From the NCBI GenBank assembly GCA_964593585.1, contig CAZQIZ010000007.1:46575-110574 (forward strand): DNA of 64,000 nucleotides. Reading direction: 5' to 3'. The notes below the pieces were generated by a model. That model was not told where the DNA came from, made no database searches, and saw only the letters and a list, made by a program, of their open reading frames with translations. The DNA is from JACQFV01 sp964593585. GTDB taxonomy: Bacteria; Zixibacteria; MSB-5A5; WJJR01. Below, in pieces: positions 9,388 through 18,036 of the stretch. Made by a program: the position numbers and the translations under genes. Each line of letters begins with the position of its first letter. The first letter of the stretch is position 1.

Positions 9388-9424
9388 ATCCCAAGACCCG
9401 GCGCTCTTTGCCGGGTCTTGGGAT
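9388..9424 (+). terminator. 15-bp perfect hairpin after purM, also a dispersed repeat
   Basis: ATCCCAAGACCCGGC pairs perfectly with GCCGGGTCTTGGGAT around the loop GCTCTTT, followed by CTTTGTTG. A near-identical copy with flanking GTCATCCC and ATCTTTGTTGC lies at 55731-55767. It can act as a terminator between purM and lnt, but its duplication marks it as a repeat family member. Confidence 0.65.
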
Positions 9425-9521
9425 CTTTGTTGCCCTTACCGGCCACCCTCGCCCACGCCCCCGACCCGTCCCATCCACTTGCTCCTTGCTCCACGCCCCA
9501 AACTCCCTGACCTTTTGCGCG

Positions 9522-12500
9522 ATGCCACCGGTCGAATCACGCGATCTGTTCGCCCGCGCCCCGCTCTCCTGGTCGGTGATCGCCGGCGCGGCGTTGGCCT
9601 TGGCCTACCCACCCTTCAATCTCGGCTCGCTGGCCTTCGTTCTGCCTGCCATCGCCCTGTGGATTGTCGGTCTGGCGGGGGAGAGCATGCCCCCCTGGCG
9701 CGCGGTCGCCTGGCGGGCATGGGTTTTCGGCGCAGTCTTCCACTTCTGCACGCTCTATTGGGCCGGCTGGGTTACGGTCGCGGGCATGCTGGTCATGGTG
9801 GCGGTGCTCGGCGGGTATGTCATGCTTGTGGTCCTGGCCACCCGCGCCGCGATTGTGCGTCTCGGCCCCGCCGGCATCTGGACGTTCCCGGTCCTCTGGA
9901 CCGCCCACGAGTACCTGCGCACTCTTGGCCAACTCGCCTTTCCCTGGACCAATCTGTCGCTTTCCCAGGTCTGGGCCCTGCCGCTACTGCAGATCGCCGA
10001 GTTCACCGGCGATCTCGGCGTCGGCTTGCTTGTCGCGTTGATCAACGTCTGCATCTTTGAATCCTGGCGCCAGTATTCGGACCGCGGTTGGCGGGTGGCG
10101 TTGCGCTTCACCGTGATCGCCCTGCTCCTGCTCGCGGCGCCGATTCTCTGGGGCGCCCGGCGCATGGGGCAGATCGCCGCCGCCGACACGGTCCGTGTCG
10201 CCGTCCTGCAGGGAGACATCGACTCCTACGCCAAATGGGAAAACGATTTCGTCGACCGCTCGATGGCGATCTATGAGGCGCAGTCGCGCGCCGCCGCCGC
10301 CGCCGGCGCCGAGCTGATCGTCTGGCCCGAGACCGCCGCCCCAATGTACCTGCGCGCCGACCAGCGCTACCTGAAGGAAATGCGCGATCTGTCGCGCGAA
10401 CTGCGCGCCCCGCTGCTGGTCGGCACCCTCGAGTTCAAGCGCCTCGACAACGGCGGCTATCTGCGCTACAACGCCGCCGTGCAACTGGTCCGCGGCGTTT
10501 ACCAGCCCGACTTCCACGCCAAGTTGCACCTGGTGCCCTTCGGCGAATGGATTCCGTTTTCGAATTATGTCCAGGTGCTCGACAAACTCGAGGTCGGGGG
10601 CGCGCATTTCACGGCGGGGGAGAAGTATGTTCTCTTCGAGCATCCCAAGGGCCCCTACGCCGCCGCCATCTGCTACGAATCTGTCTTTCCCGGGATCATC
10701 CGCCAGTTCGCGCGGCGCGGCGCCCGGTTTTTTGTTACCATCACCAACGATGGTTGGTATGGCTTCAGTTCCGGGCCGCCGCAGCATGCCGCCCATGCCG
10801 TCCTGCGCGCGATCGAGACACGTTGCCCGTTCGCCCGCGCCGCCAACACCGGCATCTCATGTTTCGTTGATCGGATCGGAATCATGCACCAGCCCACCCA
10901 TCAGTATGTCCCGGATCTGCGTATCCAGGATCTGCCCCTCGGCAAACCCGGCGAGATGACCTTCTTCGTGCGCCACGGCCTCTGGCTCGGCCAGGCCTGC
11001 GCCGGCTTCTCGCTGGCGTTGATCCTCTGGTTGGCCGTCCCCACCTGGCGCCGCAGACCCCCGGCCAAATCGCCGCTTCTGGCCCTGCTGATTCTGCTGC
11101 CGTTCGCGACCGCGCAGGCCACGCCGCGTTCCTGGACCAACTTCACCGACGTCAACGATGTCAACGCCATTGCATCACGGGGCGACACCGTCTGGGTGGC
11201 CACCGACGGCGGCCTGGTCCGTCTGCTGGATAGCGATCCGGACAATCAGACGCGTTTCACCAACGCTGATGGCCTCGGCGGCAACCGGCTGCGGTTTGTG
11301 ACTGTCGACTCAAACGGCGTGGTCTGGTGCGGCGGTGAAAATGGCCGCCTCTCGCGCCGTCTGCAGGACCAGAACTGGCGAACCTATCTGTTCGAGGATG
11401 ACGCCGGGCTGCCCATCCCGCTCAACGCCGCCACACCCGGCCCCGATGGCTTCCTCTGGGTGGCCTCCGACAGGGGTGTGCACAAGTTCGACACCCAGCG
11501 TAACGGCGGCGAAATCAAGGAATCGTACACGCGCATCGGCGACTGGCCGGATGAGTCGGCGGTTGCCGACCTCGTCGTCGTCGGTGGCATCCTTTACGCC
11601 GTTGGCGTCAGCGGTGTGGCCGCGGCCGATGTCAACGATCAGTTCCTGCTGGATCGCGGGCATTGGGCGACGCAACTGACCGCCGAACCGCTGCGCTTTC
11701 TCGCCTACATCGGCGATGTGGAGTCTCGCATCGTGGCCGGCGCCGCTGCGGGGTACTCCCTGGTGTCATATGACTCCGGAGAACACTCGCTTAGTCTGGG
11801 CGTCTTTGTCAATTCGCCAAACCTCGCCGACGCCTACGGCAGGGACTACCACATCTGGTTTCTCTCTGCCGATGGCCGTTACATTGCACGTAGTTTCCCC
11901 AGCTTGCGCGTCCCGCCGCAAGGCACCGTGCCCGCGCCCGTGGCCGCGGGATTCACCAGCATTCACCTCACCGACAACGCGGTTTATTTCGGTCAGACCA
12001 ATGGCGGCCTCTGGCGGCTCGGTGACGCCGGCTGGACCCACATTGAGCCCGATGGCCCGCTCGACAACGATCTGGCCGACCTGGCCGTTGACCCCGATGG
12101 CCGTCTCTGGACCGCCCACACCAACCGCGGCGCTGCCTTCCTCAATGAGAGCGGCTGGCACACCATCCCTTACATCTCCGCCGGCGCCAGCGGCCCGATG
12201 ACCTCGGTCGATGTCGCCCCCGATGGCGGCGTGTGGTATGGCATCTTCGGCGGCGGCGTCTGGTTTGTAAACCCCGATGACCCGCAAAACCCCGGCGCCG
12301 CGATCAATTACAAAAAACCCAACAGTTCACTGATGTGGGTTCAAAACCCGACACGCCCCGGCGACTTCGAGTATGTCGTCGTGCAGGATGTCGTCGTCGA
12401 CTACCAGGGACGCGTCTGGTGCGCCAACGGCTTCGCCGACTCCGGTGCGGTCGTTGCCTGGAATGACCATGGCTGCTGGGGACGTTTCGATCAGGCCGAT

Positions 12501-13292
12501 GGCATCCCCTCCAACCGTCCCGGCGTCGTCTATCCGCTCGACTCCAGCGTGCTGGTCGGCTTCGCCAACATCGGCATCGTCGAGATCAACTTCCGCGAGC
12601 CGCTCTGCGACAATGGCCTGCCGGTGACCCAAATTCCCCGTGTCGCCCGACGCACCTCCGCCGATGGCCTCCCGTCCGATGACATCCGCGCGATCCTCTA
12701 TGACCAAAGCGACTCGCTCTGGGTTGGCACCAATCTCGGGTTGGCCCGCTATGCCCGCGACCGCCGCCGCTTCTTCGAAGTCGAGATGCCATCCGAGGCC
12801 GGGCTGACCGTCAACACGCTGGCCGTCGATGACGCCAACGGCATCTGGATCGGCACCACGCTCGGTCTGGTCGTGCGGGAGGCCGATGGCGCGATGACCT
12901 TCTACAATTCGCGTAATTCCGGCCTGGTTGGCGATCATGTCACCCACATCGACATCGACCGCCGCACCGGGGACATCTGGATCGCCACCCGCTCCGGCGT
13001 GTCGCGCACTCAGGGACCGCTCCCGGAAACCGGCGACATCGAACAGACCGTCGCCTACCCCAACCCGTTCGAAATCGGCGTGCACAACCGGGTCCGTTTC
13101 AACGCCCCCTCCGGCAGCCGTGTCACCATCACCACCGCCGCCGGATTCACGGTGGCGCAGATCGATTCCGATTCCGGCTGGGATGGACGCAACCGCGCCG
13201 GTGAGCTGGTCGCAACCGGCGTCTACCTCTTTGTCGTGCGCTCCCCCGAAGGCGACTACGGCGCCGGCAAGATCGCCGTCATCCATCGGTAA
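9522..13292 (+). CDS. lnt: Apolipoprotein N-acyltransferase fused in frame to a beta-propeller/FlgD-like surface protein
   Basis: 1256 residues. Residues 1-512 are a complete Lnt: N-terminal membrane helices, then a periplasmic nitrilase domain with the expected triad Glu270 (VWPETAAP), Lys334 (HAKLHLVPFGEW) and Cys384 (AICYESVFPG), then a last membrane helix near 490. Lnt transfers the third acyl chain to lipoproteins. There is no stop codon after it. The chain continues through RRRPPAK and a hydrophobic stretch ending AQA (about 511-532), then six or more regulator-propeller repeats (VWVATDGGLVR, VWCGGENGRL, LWVGTNLGLARYA, IWIGTTLGLVVRE). It ends in a FlgD-like/T9SS-type sorting domain starting AYPNPFEIG near 1175. 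An in-frame TTG at 11031 would give a separate exported propeller protein with a good signal peptide, but no ribosome binding site is visible there. Confidence 0.85.
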   Translation: MPPVESRDLFARAPLSWSVIAGAALALAYPPFNLGSLAFVLPAIALWIVGLAGESMPPWRAVAWRAWVFGAVFHFCTLYWAGWVTVAGMLVMVAVLGGYVMLVVLATRAAIVRLGPAGIWTFPVLWTAHEYLRTLGQLAFPWTNLSLSQVWALPLLQIAEFTGDLGVGLLVALINVCIFESWRQYSDRGWRVALRFTVIALLLLAAPILWGARRMGQIAAADTVRVAVLQGDIDSYAKWENDFVDRSMAIYEAQSRAAAAAGAELIVWPETAAPMYLRADQRYLKEMRDLSRELRAPLLVGTLEFKRLDNGGYLRYNAAVQLVRGVYQPDFHAKLHLVPFGEWIPFSNYVQVLDKLEVGGAHFTAGEKYVLFEHPKGPYAAAICYESVFPGIIRQFARRGARFFVTITNDGWYGFSSGPPQHAAHAVLRAIETRCPFARAANTGISCFVDRIGIMHQPTHQYVPDLRIQDLPLGKPGEMTFFVRHGLWLGQACAGFSLALILWLAVPTWRRRPPAKSPLLALLILLPFATAQATPRSWTNFTDVNDVNAIASRGDTVWVATDGGLVRLLDSDPDNQTRFTNADGLGGNRLRFVTVDSNGVVWCGGENGRLSRRLQDQNWRTYLFEDDAGLPIPLNAATPGPDGFLWVASDRGVHKFDTQRNGGEIKESYTRIGDWPDESAVADLVVVGGILYAVGVSGVAAADVNDQFLLDRGHWATQLTAEPLRFLAYIGDVESRIVAGAAAGYSLVSYDSGEHSLSLGVFVNSPNLADAYGRDYHIWFLSADGRYIARSFPSLRVPPQGTVPAPVAAGFTSIHLTDNAVYFGQTNGGLWRLGDAGWTHIEPDGPLDNDLADLAVDPDGRLWTAHTNRGAAFLNESGWHTIPYISAGASGPMTSVDVAPDGGVWYGIFGGGVWFVNPDDPQNPGAAINYKKPNSSLMWVQNPTRPGDFEYVVVQDVVVDYQGRVWCANGFADSGAVVAWNDHGCWGRFDQADGIPSNRPGVVYPLDSSVLVGFANIGIVEINFREPLCDNGLPVTQIPRVARRTSADGLPSDDIRAILYDQSDSLWVGTNLGLARYARDRRRFFEVEMPSEAGLTVNTLAVDDANGIWIGTTLGLVVREADGAMTFYNSRNSGLVGDHVTHIDIDRRTGDIWIATRSGVSRTQGPLPETGDIEQTVAYPNPFEIGVHNRVRFNAPSGSRVTITTAAGFTVAQIDSDSGWDGRNRAGELVATGVYLFVVRSPEGDYGAGKIAVIHR

Positions 13293-13363
13293 GCGCGCCG
13301 CGCCGCCCGCACTTGCCGCCGCGCGTGCGGCAGCGTACCTTTGCCCCACACCACGAGGCCAGC

Positions 13364-14344
13364 GTGTCCAGCATCGTCGCCGTTCCCTACCAGCCCCAAC
13401 ACCGCGCGCAATGGGATGATTTTGTCGCGCGTTCCAACAACGGCACCATGTTTCACCTGCAGCAATTCCTCGACTACCATCCGGCGGGCAAGTTCAACTT
13501 CCATCACTTGCTGTTCTTCGAGGAGGACCGCCTAATCAGCGTGCTCCCTGGCGGTCTGCATGCCCCCGATGTCTTCGAGTCGCCGGTCGGCGCCAGCTAT
13601 GGCGGGTTTGTCCTCCATGACGCCTCCTTCGATCAATGCCTCGGGCTGGTCGATGCGCTGCTCTCATATGCCAATCAGGCCGGCTGGAACGACATCTCGC
13701 TGACCGCCGCGCCCTTTGTTTATCAGGCCTCGCTGGCGCAATACATCGATTACGCGCTCCTCTGGCGCGGCTTCCTCTACGATTGCCATTACATCTCCAG
13801 CGTGATCGACCTGCGCCGTCACGGCGATGACCCGCTGCCGCGCTTCTCTGCCTCGGCGCGCCACATCATCCGCCGCGGCCAGCGCGCCGCCAAGCTGCGC
13901 ATCGAGCAGAACGAGGATTACGAGGGCTACTACCCGGTGCTGGTCGAAAACAAGGCCCGCCACGGGGTCCGTCCCACCCACACCCTCGATGATCTCCACC
14001 GTCTGCGCGAGCTTCTGCCCGGACGGTTTGTGCTCTTCAACGCCTACCTCGATGATGAGCCGATCGCCGGCGCGCTCAACTTTGTCGCCAACCCGCGCGT
14101 CCTGTTGGTGTTCTATCTCATGATGCGCTACGAGCACGAGGAGCACAACCCGGCTTATGCGCTCATGGAACGGGTCGTGCGCCATGCGCTCGAACACGAT
14201 TTCCAGTATGTCGACATCGGCGTCTCGCAAGACACCCGGGCCGCCAACCCGATGACCCCCAGTCTCAATCTGATTCGCTTCAAGGAACGGTTCGATTCCC
14301 ACGGCGTCATGCGGAGCACACTGCGGTGGCGAAGGCCGCGATGA
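13364..14344 (+). CDS. GNAT/FemAB-like acyltransferase
   Basis: 326 residues. The pattern fits the FemAB-like or GNAT 'acetyltransferase 6' group: an N-terminal half with WDDFVARSNNGTMFH and LLFFEEDRLISVLPGG, then a second GNAT-like fold with ENKARHGVRPTHTLDDLHRL, GRFVLFNAYLDDEPIAGALN and YALMERVVRHALEHDFQYVD. Such proteins often add amino-acyl or acetyl groups to peptidoglycan or surface glycans. The substrate here is unknown, but the three glycosyltransferases directly downstream suggest a surface polysaccharide. A GTG start at 13364 behind ACGAGG is chosen; the frame also has an ATG at 13313. The stop overlaps the next start (ATGA). Confidence 0.65.
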   Translation: MSSIVAVPYQPQHRAQWDDFVARSNNGTMFHLQQFLDYHPAGKFNFHHLLFFEEDRLISVLPGGLHAPDVFESPVGASYGGFVLHDASFDQCLGLVDALLSYANQAGWNDISLTAAPFVYQASLAQYIDYALLWRGFLYDCHYISSVIDLRRHGDDPLPRFSASARHIIRRGQRAAKLRIEQNEDYEGYYPVLVENKARHGVRPTHTLDDLHRLRELLPGRFVLFNAYLDDEPIAGALNFVANPRVLLVFYLMMRYEHEEHNPAYALMERVVRHALEHDFQYVDIGVSQDTRAANPMTPSLNLIRFKERFDSHGVMRSTLRWRRPR

Positions 14345-15453
14345 ACGAGGACGCTTGCTTTCTGTTTCGCGGCGACATCCGCTACGACACCCGTCTGCGC
14401 AACATCGTCCACGCCTTCGCCCGCATGGGCAATCGCTGCCGCGTGATCCAGGGCGCCTTCGAAGATGCGCTCTTCGAAACCGCCGATGCCCGCATCGAGT
14501 CATTCGCCTGCGAGCAGACCGGCCCGCTGGGATTTGTGCGCTGCTGGCGGCGGTCCGCCCGGCACACCGCCGGCATCCATGCCCGTGTCTGGTGGGCGGC
14601 CGACCTGTACTCACTGCCGCTGGCGGTGCGCCGCGCGCGCGCCAACGGCGGTTATGCCGTCTATGATGCTCGCGAGATTTTCGCGCATTTGGGTGCGCTG
14701 CGCGCGCGCCCCCTCACGCAGGCCTTCTGGCGCATGCTCGAACGACGACACATCCAACGCGCGCACCTGGTCGTTGCCTCCGGCGACCTCGATGCCCGTT
14801 TCCTCGCCGAGCGTTACCGGATCACTCCGCCGCTGGTGTTGCGCAACTTGCCGCACTACCAGTCACCCAAACCCAATCGCCGCCTGCATCAGACGCTGGA
14901 ATTGCCGAAGGACACTCCGATCGCGCTTTACACCGGCGGACTGCAGGAGGGGAGAGGCATCGAGTTGATGCTGGCCATGGCATCGCAGTTGCCCGATACC
15001 GCCTTTGTCTTCCTCGGCAATGGTCCGCTGGAATCGCGTATCCGTGACGCCGCCCGCACGTGCCCCAATGTTCACCACCTTGACGCCGTCCCCAACGAGC
15101 AGGTGGTCGAATACACTGCCGGCGCGGCCATCGGCCTGGCGTTGATTGAGCCGATCTCGTTCAGTTACCGGCTCGCGCTCCCCAACAAACTGTTCGAGTA
15201 CATCATGGCCGGCATCCCGGCGGTGGTCACCGACCTGCCGCAGATGCGCGATATCATCGACGAACACAAAGTCGGGCTGGTCGTGCCGCCGGGCGCACTC
15301 TCGGAGGCGGTGGCCGCGGCACGACGGCTGCTCACCGATGCCGCATTCCATGCCCAATGTGCCGCGAATGCCCGTGCGGCCGCGCGTGTCCTTTCGTGGG
15401 ATCGTGAAGAAGAGAAATTCATCGCCGCGGCACGTGCCGCCGGACTGATGTAG
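14341..15453 (+). CDS. Glycosyltransferase, GT4 family (GT-B fold)
   Basis: 370 residues, two Rossmann-like halves. The C-terminal half carries LYTGGLQEGRGIELMLAMA, FVFLGNGPLESRI and the acceptor/donor loop LPNKLFEYIMAGIPAVVTDLPQM, typical of GT4 enzymes that retain the anomeric configuration of a nucleotide-sugar donor. It acts in the cytoplasm; sugar and acceptor cannot be told from sequence. The ATG at 14341 overlaps the upstream stop (ATGA) and has GAAGG before it, which marks translational coupling. Four bases separate it from the next gene, so it is part of a four-gene cell-surface glycan operon. Confidence 0.85.
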   Translation: MNEDACFLFRGDIRYDTRLRNIVHAFARMGNRCRVIQGAFEDALFETADARIESFACEQTGPLGFVRCWRRSARHTAGIHARVWWAADLYSLPLAVRRARANGGYAVYDAREIFAHLGALRARPLTQAFWRMLERRHIQRAHLVVASGDLDARFLAERYRITPPLVLRNLPHYQSPKPNRRLHQTLELPKDTPIALYTGGLQEGRGIELMLAMASQLPDTAFVFLGNGPLESRIRDAARTCPNVHHLDAVPNEQVVEYTAGAAIGLALIEPISFSYRLALPNKLFEYIMAGIPAVVTDLPQMRDIIDEHKVGLVVPPGALSEAVAAARRLLTDAAFHAQCAANARAAARVLSWDREEEKFIAAARAAGLM

Positions 15454-15457
15454 ACTT

Positions 15458-16705
15458 ATGCCGCGCCTCCTGCTCATCGCCTACTACTTTCCCCCCTGGG
15501 GCATGGGGGGTGTGCAGCGTGTCGCCAAATTCGCGCGCTATCTCCCGGAGTTCAGCTGGGAGGTCACCGTGATCGCCCCGGAGGCGACCGACTACATCCG
15601 ACACGATCCCTCACTGTTGGACGATATCCCGTCGAGCGCGTGCATCGAGCGCATTCCCGTGCGTGACCGGGCCGGCGCGCTGGCGCCCGAGCAGGGCGTG
15701 ATCCGACGTATGGGCGCGGCGCTCTCTCGCTGGCGCGATTTTCCCGATCGCCACAAGGGTTTCGCGCGTCTGGCCGTGACACGCGCGCGACAGTTGATGG
15801 CGGACAACCCGTTCGATGTCGTGCTCACCTCCTCGCCGCCGCCATCGATCCATCTGGCCGGTCTGGCCCTGCGCGACCGCGCGGTCTGGATCGCCGATTT
15901 CCGCGATCCCTGGCGGGTGCGTCCCGATGACTATGGACCGACGCTTGTGCACCGTCTCCGCAACAGCGCTCTGCATCATCGCATCCTGACTTCCGCCGAT
16001 GCGGTGGTCGCCGTCACGCCCGAACTGGCGGCGCACTTCCAGTCGCTGGCGCCGACCGCCGTTGTGCACACGATCCGCAACGGGTTCGATGAGGCCGACT
16101 TCGACGGTCTCGCTGCGCCCGCGCCGCGCGCGCAGACAACGGCGCTCTTTCCCGGCACCTTCAGCCGCCTGTCCGATCCCCGCTCCGCCTTGCGGGCGCT
16201 GGCTGTCTGGCGAATGCAGCGTCCCTCACAACCGCTGCGGATTGTGCACACCGGAGCGACACTGGACTTGTCCTTGGCAACGACGCTCGCCGAGACCGGG
16301 CTGGCCGATATCTATGACGACCGCGGCTATCTCGATCATCGCCGCGCCGTCGCCGCCTTGCGGGAGGCCGATTTGCTGGTCATCGCGCACACCGATCCCG
16401 ATGCGGCGGCGGTCAGTGTGCCCGGACGCATCTACGAAATGCTCCGCGCCGGCCGACCGATCCTCGCGCTCGCTCCCGCCGGCAGCGCGCTGGCTAATCT
16501 CCTGCGCGATCAACCCGCCTGTGCGGTTATCGCGCCGCATGACCATGCCGCGGCCGTCGCTGCGATCGACCAACTGCTGAGCAAACAGACGCAAGCGGCA
16601 CGTTCGCCCGCATCGTTGGCGCCATTCGAGCGTCGCCATCAGGCCGGTCTGCTATCCGAATTGGCGCTGCGAATCCTGCAAACGCGGCAAGGGAGAGGGC
16701 GATGA
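15458..16705 (+). CDS. Glycosyltransferase, GT4 family
   Basis: 415 residues. The N-terminus LLLIAYYFPPWGMGGVQRVAKF is the classical start of GT4 enzymes that act on surface polysaccharides, followed by SSPPPSIHLAGL, WIADFRDPWRV and a mid-protein VHTIRNGFDEADF. The C-terminal half has AALREADLLVIAHTDP and GRIYEMLRAGRPILALAPAG, where the usual E-x7-E donor-site signature is degenerate. It is cytoplasmic or membrane-associated; its substrate is unknown. The stop overlaps the ATG of the following GT2 gene. Confidence 0.85.
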   Translation: MPRLLLIAYYFPPWGMGGVQRVAKFARYLPEFSWEVTVIAPEATDYIRHDPSLLDDIPSSACIERIPVRDRAGALAPEQGVIRRMGAALSRWRDFPDRHKGFARLAVTRARQLMADNPFDVVLTSSPPPSIHLAGLALRDRAVWIADFRDPWRVRPDDYGPTLVHRLRNSALHHRILTSADAVVAVTPELAAHFQSLAPTAVVHTIRNGFDEADFDGLAAPAPRAQTTALFPGTFSRLSDPRSALRALAVWRMQRPSQPLRIVHTGATLDLSLATTLAETGLADIYDDRGYLDHRRAVAALREADLLVIAHTDPDAAAVSVPGRIYEMLRAGRPILALAPAGSALANLLRDQPACAVIAPHDHAAAVAAIDQLLSKQTQAARSPASLAPFERRHQAGLLSELALRILQTRQGRGR

Positions 16706-17565
16706 CGGACACCTCCATCGGCGTTGTGATCGTCACCTACAACTCCGCCGACATCATCGGCCCCTGCCTGCAGTCGCTGCATGGCGCCGCGTCCTGTCCG
16801 CTCAAGGTCGTGGTGGTCGACAACAACTCCGCCGACCGCACCGTCGATGCCGCAACCCGCGCCCTGGCGGCGGTGACGATCATCCGCAATGACGCCAATC
16901 CCTACTACGCCGCCGCCTCCAATCAGGCGCTGCGCGAATTGGATGATCCCTTCATCCTGCTTCTCAATCCCGACACGGTGCTGCCCGCAGGCGCGCTCGA
17001 TCAATTGCTCGCCGAACTGGCCGCCCATCCCGAGGCCGGCGCGATTGCGCCGATGCTGGTCTTCCCCGATGGCACACGCCAGCCCTCGCTGCGCGAATTC
17101 CCCGGCCTCGACACCCTCTGGTATGACCTGACCGGGCTCTCGTTTCTCTTCCCGCGCTCGCGGATCATCGGACGCTGGCGCATGGGTTATTTCGATGGAC
17201 TGACCGCCCGCGCTGTCGACCAGCCGATGGCCAGCTGCCTGCTCATCCGCCGGGAAGCGCTCGACCGCGTCGGTCTTTTCGATGAGTCATACCCGATGTT
17301 CTTCAACGATGTCGACTGGTGCTTCCGTCTGAAGTCCGCCGGTTTTGCGATCTGGTACACTCCCGCCGTGCGGGTCCGTCATCTCGGCGGCGCCACAGTG
17401 AAGAAATACCGCGCCCGCATGATCTGGATGAGCCACACCGCCTATTTCCTCTATCTGCGCCGCCTCCACCGCCGCCATCCCTTCCGGCTGCTGCTGACCT
17501 ATCTGTCGTGGCCGCCGCTGATGCTAGCCGCCTTCCTCCGCTCACTCCGCCATCTGTTTCGCTAA
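16702..17565 (+). CDS. Glycosyltransferase, GT2 family (rhamnosyltransferase-like)
   Basis: 287 residues with a GT-A fold. The nucleotide-sugar site is visible as VVIVTYNSADIIGPCLQSL, VVVDNNSADRT and the DxD-like LLLNPDTVLPAGAL (about 85-98), followed by ASCLLIRREALDRVGLFDE and FNDVDWCFRLKSAGF. The last 40 residues contain a hydrophobic Leu/Pro stretch that may bind the membrane. The pattern is that of WbbL-like inverting transferases. ATG 16702 overlaps the upstream stop. Last gene of the operon; a repeat-rich gap follows. Confidence 0.87.
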   Translation: MTDTSIGVVIVTYNSADIIGPCLQSLHGAASCPLKVVVVDNNSADRTVDAATRALAAVTIIRNDANPYYAAASNQALRELDDPFILLLNPDTVLPAGALDQLLAELAAHPEAGAIAPMLVFPDGTRQPSLREFPGLDTLWYDLTGLSFLFPRSRIIGRWRMGYFDGLTARAVDQPMASCLLIRREALDRVGLFDESYPMFFNDVDWCFRLKSAGFAIWYTPAVRVRHLGGATVKKYRARMIWMSHTAYFLYLRRLHRRHPFRLLLTYLSWPPLMLAAFLRSLRHLFR

Positions 17566-17650
17566 TACTCCTCGATTCAGGCCAAGGGGACTTTATCCTG
17601 CGGCAGCGGTTCTTCTCGGGTGACTAAGGTGCCGTGAACTGCGACGAGGA

Positions 17651-17718
17651 CGGGTCTCAGACCCGCCCCTACGATCCTGTGATTCACACCTTGTAGGGGC
17701 AGGTCTGAGACCTGCCCA
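17651..17718. repeat. Inverted pair of a CAGGTCTGAGACCTGCCC element
   Basis: CGGGTCTCAGACCCGCCCCTAC (17651-17672) faces GTAGGGGCAGGTCTGAGACC (17694-17713, continuing to 17718) across about 20 bases. Each half is itself a hairpin. A second inverted pair occurs at 55683-55707 and 55797-55822. It lies in the 17566-18036 gap between the glycosyltransferase operon and the convergent C25 gene. Confidence 0.75.
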
Positions 17719-17744
17719 GCACTCCCTAATCCCAGGGAATCATC

Positions 17745-17960
17745 CGGGAGGGCGAGGCTCCGCCGAGCCTGCTCTTTTTCCGATGGTGATGAAAGGCGGA
17801 CTCACGCGGGGAGGCACGCCCCCTGCGAGGCAAGGGACTTTCAGCGCCTTGTCGGCTGCGAAGGAACCAGAGAATCATCCGGGAGGGCGAGGCTTCCGCC
17901 GAGCCTGCTCTTTTTCAGGTGCCGACCTAGAGCAGGCTCAGCAGAAGCTTCGCCCTCCCC
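17745..17960. repeat. GGGAGGGCGAGG...AGCCTGCTC element, copies 2 and 3
   Basis: A left-arm-only copy at 17745-17781 is followed by a complete hairpin copy at 17881-17960 (left arm CGAGGCTTCCGCCGAGCC, right arm GCAGGCTCAGCAGAAGCTTC). Between them, 17832-17853 holds a decayed CAAGGG-ACTTTCAGC-GCCTTG hairpin. No coding region is supported in 17566-18036. Confidence 0.7.
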
Positions 17961-17985
17961 TGTGGGATTTCACAGGCGTCGGTAG

Positions 17986-18006
17986 CAGGGGGCTTTCAGC
18001 CCCTTG
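17986..18006 (-). terminator. Hairpin after the minus-strand C25 peptidase gene
   Basis: AGGGGGCT-TTC-AGCCCCTT stem placed 31 bases beyond the stop of the C25 gene in its reading direction. Same family as 2157-2177. It lacks a clear T-run on the minus strand. Confidence 0.4.
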
Positions 18007-18036
18007 GTACGCATTTCAATTGCTCGGAGTTGCGCA

